Source of the DNA: a virus
IMG/VR virus record: IMGVR_UViG_3300017917_003737
Location: 1 to 28,949 of that record
DNA length: 28,949 nucleotides
Strand: one strand, 5' to 3'
Part shown: in pieces, positions 19,101 through 25,282 of the stretch
Numbering within the stretch: the stretch's first letter is position 1
Layout of the letters: each line of letters begins with the position of its first letter
Notes under the pieces: model-generated
What the model saw: only the letters and a program-made list of their open reading frames with translations
The model's database searches: none
Told to the model about the DNA's origin: nothing
Translations under genes and position numbers: made by a program

Positions 19101-22100
19101 TTTTGGACAGGTTGTATGTAAATGTTGTAGAACCTATTCCAGAAACATTAAAGGTTCCTTCATACAAACTACTTACTACTTCTATTTGATTTGAATTTGA
19201 AACTTCTGTATCAATGTAGAGTTCTTTTTTATTTTGAGATACAAATTGAGAATTAATTGGGGAAAACTTATAGTATAAGTTTAAAGGAATAAAATCATTA
19301 ACTTTTAAAGTTAATGCCGCATCTGTTGATATACCAATTCTTCCAGTTTTTGTTACTTCAAAACTACGATTAACTTTAGATGAATCAAATACATTTTTAA
19401 ATTCAGAATCTACATAAAGATTCATATCAAAAGCAGGGTATGAAGTAGAACCACTTAGATTTGATAGAGATGCGTCTGATAAATCAAATTTTACAGTATT
19501 ATTTTTATATGCCTTAATTGGGGGATTAATTAAAGATAAAGTTCCTAGAGAAGAACTTGTTATACTAACCACTTCTGGATTAAATTCAAAAGTTTGGTAC
19601 TTATTTTTACATAACTTTATTTTATTATTTGTAAATCTATAAATGTAATATATTTCCTCATCATTTAATCCACCACATGGAGATGTTGAGGTATGAATTA
19701 CTTTATCGCCATTTTCAAATCCGTGATTTGTAATCTCTATAGTATTATTCAAAATATCTACATTATCAGAAACAAAATATTTTGGATTAAATACTATTCT
19801 TCTGTTGTAGTCGTCATATTTGACTGTAATGACAGTCGTTATTCCTGATTTTACATATATATCAATCTCATCATTTAAACTCAGTCCATGTGTTGATGCA
19901 GTAGAAACAGTAACATAATTTTTAGTTATTTCTCCAGTAACAACATTTTGTTTTTGAGTTTTGAAACTATGATAAACACCTGTTCCAACCCCAACAAAGT
20001 AAAGTAAACCGGTACTTGCTGTTGTACTTGCAATTCCGACAAAAGTTCCAGTTGATCCTAAACCAACTTTATACGTTGATACTCCAATTAAATCATTTGA
20101 AATTTTGCCGACGTATAATACTGATGAATTGGAAAGTGTTGTTATAATACCACTTGCATTAAGAATTGAAATAGAACTGCCATCGTTATTATTATATTTT
20201 AATACATCGCCAGTATTTAAATTATGTTTTGGAATATAAATTGATTGGGTAGGAACAAAGATTTGAGTTATTCCAGCTCCTGGATTTGAGAAGAAAATAG
20301 TTGCTCCAATTCCAATCCCAGTTCCTGTACCAATTCCTAGTGCTTCTACAGGATTAAAATAAATCTCTTTATTAAGTTCAAAAGTTACTTCATTTTCTGG
20401 AGAAGATTTGAAAGTAAATTTTCTAGTATTCTCATATAAAACTGTAGAGGCAGTGTGTGCAGAAGATACCGTGTTTTCTTGAGATCTTAGAACTCTAATT
20501 CTTGAATTTAAAGTATCAACGTTTAAAACTTTTACTTTTTCATTACCAACAGAAATAATATCGTTTTCTCTTATTGAAAAAACATTCGAGTTTAAATTAC
20601 CAGATACATTCAAATAAGTTACAATTCCAGTAATACCATTTGTACCAACTCCAGTATTTAAAATAAGTTTCTCTGTTCTTACACCAATATTGAAATTATT
20701 TTGAAGATAACTGATTGATGTATTAATGCCAGATAGAGAAACTAAATCATTATTTTTTAAGTTGTGATAGGATGGAGAGAATGCAATATATGATCCATTA
20801 GCATCATAAGGAATAATTTCAAGTTCAGATATGGTAGTGGATGCAACTGAAATATTTGTTACTGTTTTGCCTTTTACTTTACTGACTTTTGCCTGCGCTT
20901 TTTGGGAAAAACTATTTCCACCAAAAATAATTTTATCATTAACTTTATAACCAGTTCCTCCAGTTACAATTCCTATAGAATCAATACTTCCCTTTGTTAC
21001 TTCTTCAATATTAATAGTTTGTGGTTTTATTTTATTTGGTTGGAATAAGAAGTCATAATTTGCTCTAGATTCCGTTAAATTATATGGAGTTGTGTTTCTA
21101 AACCAAGAAGAATCATTTAAATTATATGATGTTTGATTATAACCTTTTGTATAATTAAAGGAATTTGGTTTTGATTTAAACGAATTTCCTATTAAATAAG
21201 GAAAAACTGGTATTCTATACTTATAGAATGTTGAAGAATTTTCAACTCTATCTGGATTTATAGTTGCAAAATAAGCATATGTTCCATTTGGAAATTCTGG
21301 AGTGATGCAAAAACGTCCATTGTGCTCATCCAAATCTCCAGAATTATTAAATTCATAATCCTCTACAAAGAATCCTTGTGTATATGGAGGTCTATTAGGT
21401 TTAGTAACTGGTGCATAACCAGATTTCATTGCTCTAAAAGTGCTACCACCAGATTTTTGAGAGAAACCATATGGACCATATATTGGATTTCCATCATATG
21501 CCCAACCAATTATTGGTGAATGAATTCCAGATGGAGATTCTTCTCCACCTATCTTTGATAAATCTGGTATTCCATATTGAATTTCATTATCCTGATTCTT
21601 TCCATAAATAGACTCTCTTAATTTTCTTGGAGCATATAAATGGGTATATTGAATACCAAATTCTTCATTTGATGATGGGGATAAAATTCCATCATCATCA
21701 GAAATAATATTTAAATATTTTTCAAATAAATTGACAGTCCATTTTTGAATATTTGCGTTGAATAAAGCTTCACTACCATTTGGAATTATTGAAACTCTAG
21801 TCTTTTCCGAATACCCTATTCCAGGAGCATCAATTTTTACTGATTTAATTTTTCCATCTTTTATAATAGGAACCAATTTTGCATATTTACCAGTTCCAGA
21901 AACTACAATCTCTGGTGGTGAATTATAATTTGATCCTTCATTTGTAACTAAAACTTCTACTATTCTACCATTATTAACTATGGGGAGGAGTTCAGCAGAC
22001 GAACCACTATTAAGAGTAAAAATAGGTTGTCTATTATAATTAAAAATATCAGTTACTCCATATCCAACTCCAGAACTGGTTACTTGTACAGATTCAATTG

Positions 22101-25100
22101 TTCCTCTGACTATTGGTTGAACTTTTGCAGAAAAATCTTGTCCAGAGAAAATAGAGACTCCTATTTCTCCAATAACAGAAACTTGAATGGGTTCATAATT
22201 GAAAGTATGAGTTCCAGAACCTGTTGTTTTTAAATCAATATATTGCTTATTATTAAAATAGAATAACTTTGCAGTAGTCCCAACACCAACACTTGACAAT
22301 TTAAAATTATTATTATCAACTTTAGTTACAATATAAGAAGTTAATGAATTTATTCCAGATACTGGAGATAAGTCATATGAATACTGAACAATATCTCCCG
22401 TATTATATCCATGATCAATTATGTTGATAGAATTAGATGCTGTATTAATTCCAGAGGGAGTTGTTGCTCTTCTTTTATTTTCATAATTTTCTCCAGAATC
22501 AACAATTACAATATTTGATATTATTTGTTTTTTATCAAAAGATTGTATTTTATGAACTCCAATTCCATAAGAGTTTAGAGATACGGTATTAAGTCCAGAA
22601 GTTGCATCACCTATTGTATTGTAGAGTTTTATAGTTGATGCATCTATAGTTTTTGCAAAGTAAATTGAATTTGTAACAATTCCAGAAATACCTTGCTGCC
22701 CATCAGTTTTATAAACTACTTTTTCAATATTTCTGAATTTATGATATGTAGAAAACCCAATAGTATTATTTGTTAGATTTACAAAGGCAGATTCTAAAGT
22801 TGCATTGAAGGAAACTGAATGTTCTATAAATTTTGTATTAACCTCTGCTTTTGCTCCTACACCATTTCCGCCAGTTATTGTAATTATTGGTTTTGACACA
22901 TAGTCAAAACCAGAATCTAAAATGTCAATTCTCTGGAAAGAACCTTTAACAGCGCAGATACCAGTTGCTCCCGTTCCAACTTTGTCAGTAATGGATAAAA
23001 TAGGAGGATTAATTACATCATAATCTTTTCCTTTAGATGAAACATCAATACTTTCTATAGATCCATAATAAATTACATCATTTGATTTGTAATTTAAAAT
23101 TTCTACGCCATTAATTAAAATACCAGTTCTTCCTGGATTAGTAGTATAATTACCACTTTCATTATTTGGAGATTTAATTTCTTTTAATAAATTCTGATGT
23201 TGAATATCTTTGTTATAAAAATCTAAGGGTTCTATAGTATTTGATGTTACAATGCCAGATACAGAAATGTATTGTTTATTATATAAATTGGCTTGACTGG
23301 TTGCTAATTTAAATTGATTAGGGCTACTAAGTCTTTGCACATAGTAAACTCCTTCTTCCATGTTACTGAATTTACTTGTAGTTGTAACTTCAGTGCCATC
23401 TATAGTTTGTTTGTTAATAAAAGGTTTGTAATAAACAGCGTCTCCAGTGTAATATCCATGATCGGGGACAGTAACAGTAAATGTTTCTCCACTGTAAGGT
23501 CCACTTAATGTTATTTTTCTGTCATAAAAATTTAATGGTTGATTATAATAAGTTGGTAGAGAAGATGCTGCAACTAAAACATCTTGATTAAAGTTTGCAT
23601 AAGTATTTTGTACATTTGAAGTATATGGTGTAATATATGAATACTTTGAAAGATTTGAACTTAGTTTTGGTTTGGAAAGAATTCTTTGAACAACAAATTT
23701 TAAACCACTTATAGAGATACTTCCCTGTCCAGTTATTGAAAAAGTAAATGCGTCAGTAATACCATTAATATAACAAGATTTTGATGATGAAGTAGAATCA
23801 GTAATAATTAAGTTGTCACCAATACTAAAGTTATTTTTTACATACGTTTTGACTCTGTAAGTAAAATTAGATGAATCAAGCAAAGTTATTGATTCTACAT
23901 CAAATTTTGTTGCTAGATTGTAAATCCAACTATCAGTTTGTGGACTAGATGTTGTGATACCAAGAGATTTTATTGTTGCGGTATCATTTTTAGAAAAATA
24001 ATAAGTTGGACTATTTACTACAAGTTCTGATAAAACAGAACCTACTCTCACATCAACTCTAGATGTAGTTCCGAGTCCAACATATCCATACGCATAAGCA
24101 TCTAACCGCACATCTTCTGAAGAATTAATGCTTCCAGTTAAACTTGATACTCCAACAAATTGATTTACTGTCTTTGATGAATACGATACAATACCTGTTG
24201 ATCCAGAAGAATATTTTACAACTAAATCTCCAGATTTGGGAAATCCAACAGTAGAGTCAACATCTATAATTGAAGAACCAGCAGAAACTGCTGTGATCAC
24301 TTTTGTTTTAGGGTGGACTGAGAAGTCTCCAAATACACTACCATCAAATGTAATGTCTTTAGAATAATCAAAGTCAACACTTAGTTGATAATATTCCTTT
24401 CCGCCATAAAAAAGTTTTTCTACATCAGTGACAGAAGCATATGCTTTAGGAATATTATAGTTTGAATATTCATTTTGAAACAAAGTATTGTTTAACAGCT
24501 CTAGAGGATTACCAGATATTGATTCTACAACTAAATCTTTTGTAACTCTATATTGAGCATCAGAGGGTCTAAAAAGATAGTCTCTTGGTTTAATTACCTC
24601 TACTTTTTCTCCATATAAAGCACCAAATAGTATTTTGAAAGATTCATCAGTGCCTTTAGTTTGATAAAAATCTTTTGCTCTAGAAATAAAGAGTCTCTCA
24701 TTTACATCCGAATCAAGTTCTCTCTCTTCAAATCCAGGTGTAAACTGATACTTTATTTTTGTGAGAAATTGTTTTAATAGAAGGGAGCTTAAATTTATAA
24801 CTTTTGTGTCTTTTTTGTGCTCAGCAATTTCTGAGGTAGAAAATGTTAAACTGTCTGTAGAAACAACATTTGTATAAGAGGTAACTCCACTAAATCCCCT
24901 TACACAACCTATAAATGAGTTATTAGTTTTTCCTGTATAAAGAATAATTTCATCATCAATTTGAATTAAACCATATTTTTCTGGGAACTGATAAGTTCCT
25001 AAAACATTTTTTGTAATGTCAAACTTAACATTAATAGTAGTATCAAAGAAAGAAACTGCAGCAGATGTCTCTGTAAACTCACTGCTATCAGTTAAAGACT

Positions 25101-25281
25101 CTAATTTTAGATATTGATCTATGTTCTGTATTAAATCAACAGAAGATCCAGGATATTCTTGAGAAATATAGTACTGCTTTAAAAAGTCAGTAATAAGTGG
25201 AAAATCTTCTCTTACAAAAGAGGGTAGTTGGTGCTCAACTATATTTTGAATCTGTACTCTCTTGGAATCTGTTGATATCAT
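13144..25281 (-). CDS. 7: Giant baseplate wedge protein with gp7-like segment and YHYH-like domain (4045 aa)
   Basis: In T4, gp7 is the wedge initiator. Here residues 201-229 (RAKDFYQTKGTDESFKILFG, then ALYGEKVEV) closely resemble a segment of T4 gp7 that I recall as DFYSTKGIEASYKFLFKVLY. The preceding helices (PLITDFLKQYYISQ at 28-41, LLLKQFLTKIKYQF at 167-180) are compatible. Together with the place between gp6 and gp8, this supports gp7. T4 gp7 has 1032 residues; this protein has 4045, with the gp7 segment near the N-terminus. The rest is beta-rich repeats: about 14 GxGY units, about five H-G-x-TGD-x-V units, and two DEI...RG units. A degenerate YHYH domain lies at about 1245-1340 (IIGWAYDGNPIYGPYGF, PEFPNGTYAYFATI). 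The frame is unbroken for 12.1 kb. It starts one base after the gp6 stop with only a weak Shine-Dalgarno, suggesting coupling. A fibre-bearing or host-contact role for the extension is inference. Confidence 0.88.
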   Translation of the reverse strand: MISTDSKRVQIQNIVEHQLPSFVREDFPLITDFLKQYYISQEYPGSSVDLIQNIDQYLKLESLTDSSEFTETSAAVSFFDTTINVKFDITKNVLGTYQFPEKYGLIQIDDEIILYTGKTNNSFIGCVRGFSGVTSYTNVVSTDSLTFSTSEIAEHKKDTKVINLSSLLLKQFLTKIKYQFTPGFEERELDSDVNERLFISRAKDFYQTKGTDESFKILFGALYGEKVEVIKPRDYLFRPSDAQYRVTKDLVVESISGNPLELLNNTLFQNEYSNYNIPKAYASVTDVEKLFYGGKEYYQLSVDFDYSKDITFDGSVFGDFSVHPKTKVITAVSAGSSIIDVDSTVGFPKSGDLVVKYSSGSTGIVSYSSKTVNQFVGVSSLTGSINSSEDVRLDAYAYGYVGLGTTSRVDVRVGSVLSELVVNSPTYYFSKNDTATIKSLGITTSSPQTDSWIYNLATKFDVESITLLDSSNFTYRVKTYVKNNFSIGDNLIITDSTSSSKSCYINGITDAFTFSITGQGSISISGLKFVVQRILSKPKLSSNLSKYSYITPYTSNVQNTYANFNQDVLVAASSLPTYYNQPLNFYDRKITLSGPYSGETFTVTVPDHGYYTGDAVYYKPFINKQTIDGTEVTTTSKFSNMEEGVYYVQRLSSPNQFKLATSQANLYNKQYISVSGIVTSNTIEPLDFYNKDIQHQNLLKEIKSPNNESGNYTTNPGRTGILINGVEILNYKSNDVIYYGSIESIDVSSKGKDYDVINPPILSITDKVGTGATGICAVKGSFQRIDILDSGFDYVSKPIITITGGNGVGAKAEVNTKFIEHSVSFNATLESAFVNLTNNTIGFSTYHKFRNIEKVVYKTDGQQGISGIVTNSIYFAKTIDASTIKLYNTIGDATSGLNTVSLNSYGIGVHKIQSFDKKQIISNIVIVDSGENYENKRRATTPSGINTASNSINIIDHGYNTGDIVQYSYDLSPVSGINSLTSYIVTKVDNNNFKLSSVGVGTTAKLFYFNNKQYIDLKTTGSGTHTFNYEPIQVSVIGEIGVSIFSGQDFSAKVQPIVRGTIESVQVTSSGVGYGVTDIFNYNRQPIFTLNSGSSAELLPIVNNGRIVEVLVTNEGSNYNSPPEIVVSGTGKYAKLVPIIKDGKIKSVKIDAPGIGYSEKTRVSIIPNGSEALFNANIQKWTVNLFEKYLNIISDDDGILSPSSNEEFGIQYTHLYAPRKLRESIYGKNQDNEIQYGIPDLSKIGGEESPSGIHSPIIGWAYDGNPIYGPYGFSQKSGGSTFRAMKSGYAPVTKPNRPPYTQGFFVEDYEFNNSGDLDEHNGRFCITPEFPNGTYAYFATINPDRVENSSTFYKYRIPVFPYLIGNSFKSKPNSFNYTKGYNQTSYNLNDSSWFRNTTPYNLTESRANYDFLFQPNKIKPQTINIEEVTKGSIDSIGIVTGGTGYKVNDKIIFGGNSFSQKAQAKVSKVKGKTVTNISVASTTISELEIIPYDANGSYIAFSPSYHNLKNNDLVSLSGINTSISYLQNNFNIGVRTEKLILNTGVGTNGITGIVTYLNVSGNLNSNVFSIRENDIISVGNEKVKVLNVDTLNSRIRVLRSQENTVSSAHTASTVLYENTRKFTFKSSPENEVTFELNKEIYFNPVEALGIGTGTGIGIGATIFFSNPGAGITQIFVPTQSIYIPKHNLNTGDVLKYNNNDGSSISILNASGIITTLSNSSVLYVGKISNDLIGVSTYKVGLGSTGTFVGIASTTASTGLLYFVGVGTGVYHSFKTQKQNVVTGEITKNYVTVSTASTHGLSLNDEIDIYVKSGITTVITVKYDDYNRRIVFNPKYFVSDNVDILNNTIEITNHGFENGDKVIHTSTSPCGGLNDEEIYYIYRFTNNKIKLCKNKYQTFEFNPEVVSITSSSLGTLSLINPPIKAYKNNTVKFDLSDASLSNLSGSTSYPAFDMNLYVDSEFKNVFDSSKVNRSFEVTKTGRIGISTDAALTLKVNDFIPLNLYYKFSPINSQFVSQNKKELYIDTEVSNSNQIEVVSSLYEGTFNVSGIGSTTFTYNLSKNPESSFYNSNNANITYSTKSNSADGGIEKISITYPGKGYSNVVGVSTIISANGYGFILEPASKTIGKIVSNKIEDIGFDFPSDKTLRPVCNLPEILSIEPLSSFSSIGISSAGRNYFIAPKLVVVDGYTGKVIDDVDLSYKVGDTQVKILKNTFGIYNVTPRIIPTNNQNGVGIRNITFNNTTKEVSVGLNTGFSDSFPFSVGDKVLIENISVNPNASIGIGTTGKGYNSSNYGYALFTLTKVPSGASALGGSVGVVTYRLNGYLKDGEIPGNYDSINSSGRIIAEKDFPVFDAKLKKNNFILGETVSSKDNNGKVESWNNEIELLKVSSTKDFKVGDVLVGQTSKTQGAIKSKIDINSEIKLAPTSIVKRGWSKNTGFLNFDTERISDNNYYQNFSYSLKSKVSLEKWQDPVSSLNHTAGFLKFSDLIIESKDKNYKGVYSDFRGGTLDIVVDIYGEANTNCYSDFDLITENALTLESEIISDEIYFNSKVLTDYYESFGNRVLIIDDISTQFNSNPRPTKYSVVDLFPLNRTSKKYFTYVVDKRDTNKRQFLIVSLLQNGSQGYLNQYGRVESQFDMGSFDFSISGTEGQLLFYPTKYAVNNYNISHISFDILPSISGVGTTSLGDVVTINSSKVSTSVGVTTTIVSVASTYRTSKIILEIDGNNGQLQFDELNLIHDGTNVELLDYGQITNHSADVFSSSGLGTYNAYISGGNVKVDFTPNVGIAATVNAVTVSIASTLSTGIGTQYLGIYSENIAFLDSSFTSISSSATPTENIISRYPNATPNDHTCSYFIISVEDTTNNRYEMSEVIVLNDTTQAYITEYANLVTHSGLGTVGAAVSSSYTNLYFTPLPNIDAQVRVFQTSLQLVDVEDSSSIEIDLNNAVISSGYGFYQGTESDVRRAFNLQHKQKDIFLRNFNGSSSSVVDISNDTISIPEHFFVTGEELSYSYNTDYSSPIGIGTTSFAGIGETNLLPSSVFVIKVNEQKIKLARSAEDALKTIPVPLDITSVGVGTYHTFTTKNQNSKCIITLDNYFQSPIVSTSVTTGLTTHIGLVDDIIQFSGITSFFSGDLIKIDDEIMKIDTVGLGSTNHILVNRPWMGTGLSTHSEYSVVTKVQGNYNIVDNTINFITAPQGHVPIGSTTNPPDERDWVGITTFSKFQGRSFLRSAPENSVEETYVKNYIFDDISEFFNATQKIFTLKSNKQNVTGFSTNNSVVLINGVFQGPTGQLSTPQDYSLSEVSGITSITFTGAATSVSYDPNNASIPIGGIIVSVGSTNGFGYQPLVAAGGTAIVSIAGTISSISIGNSGSGYRAGIQTTVRVGVTTVSTGTRSIEFIGTAAISGGNIVSVAITNPGAGYTTTNPPIVVFDSPLSYSDIPLIYSSDSPSGFGTQATVDIIVGQGSSVIDFEIKNPGYNYGQNQILTIASGGLTGIPTDTSKTFKEFQITIDKTISDEFSGWNLGELEVLDKIENKFNGIRKAFTISKNSSPLTIRAAKGSNIDIQATLLVFLNDVLQVPGEGYTFTGGSTITFAEAPKGASVDGSDSGDKCKILFYKGSGDIDVIFRDVLETVKVGDTLIIANQEERLVTDVISSDTVETNPYNGANISANPANQRTVEWCKQTSDKIINGQIISKSRILNEALVNPSTHIIQSVGVGSTVVYVESVKSFFDSVKENQTTVNKQNIIMVSQDNIVGASATAVVSIGGTISSIVIKDGGVGYTTSPVVTIGDPVGYGISTPKTTYYINDNIPVGLGTTATASSTISVGGTVSSISISIPGIGYTSSNPPAVLIESPTLTFEKNKSSSYSGDFGIIVGVTSTSVGVASTGFVFDLFVPIDSYLRDTSIVSVATTISGIQTGDYFVVNNSNIGSGVTSLYQNNTILGITTQFLDCVYEVASVSTATTAVAGVGVTYVKRVTVSVRNLGDISGIGSTEFYGEYSWGRVDLGTRVSAKSFTAYTLNGSSGISTSAILNRTSPLKYLDYF
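13700..14010 (-). repeat. Two GxGYTSxxP units near the gp7 C-terminus
   Basis: The units read ISSIVIKDGGVGYTTSPVVT and VSSISISIPGIGYTSSNPPA, each preceded by a VSIGGT or ISVGGT strand. Spacing is about 55 residues, and each is followed by a glycine/threonine linker (PVGYGISTPKT, LGTTATAS). Confidence 0.8.
14810..15290 (-). repeat. Cluster of GxGY units in gp7
   Basis: Three to four units are readable: ISSISIGNSGSGYRAG, VSVAITNPGAGYTTTNPPIV, and the more diverged IDFEIKNPGYNYGQNQILTI. They alternate with VSIAGT- and AISGGN-type strands, the same architecture as the gp14 insert. Confidence 0.8.
18700..19030 (-). repeat. Two diverged GxGY units in gp7
   Basis: IEKISITYPGKGYSNVVGVS and FSSIGISSAGRNYFIAPKLV are diverged copies of the same unit, lying in the central third of the protein and separated by a YGFILEPASKT stretch. 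Confidence 0.65.
21255..21560 (-). other. Degenerate YHYH-like domain within gp7
   Basis: Residues about 1240-1340 contain GWAYDGNPIYGPYGF, SGGSTFRAMKSGY, GRFCITPEFPNGTYAYFATI and, just after, FPYLIGNSFK. This matches the order of motifs in the YHYH family (DGxPIYGPYGY ... GTYHYH ... FPYxxG). The signature YHYH reads YAYF and the DGH is DGN, so the histidines that name the family are absent. Confidence 0.8.
21780..23060 (-). repeat. N-terminal-third cluster of GxGY and H-G-TGD units in gp7
   Basis: Readable units, in protein order, are IESIDVSSKGKDYDVINPPI, FQRIDILDSGFDYVSKPIIT, IVIVDSGENYENKRR, IDHGYNTGDIVQYS (a different module), IESVQVTSSGVGYGVTD, IVEVLVTNEGSNYNSPPEIV and IKSVKIDAPGIGYSEKTRVS. 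They precede the YHYH-like domain. Divergence between copies is high, so the array is old. Confidence 0.75.
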
Positions 25282-25282
25282 T

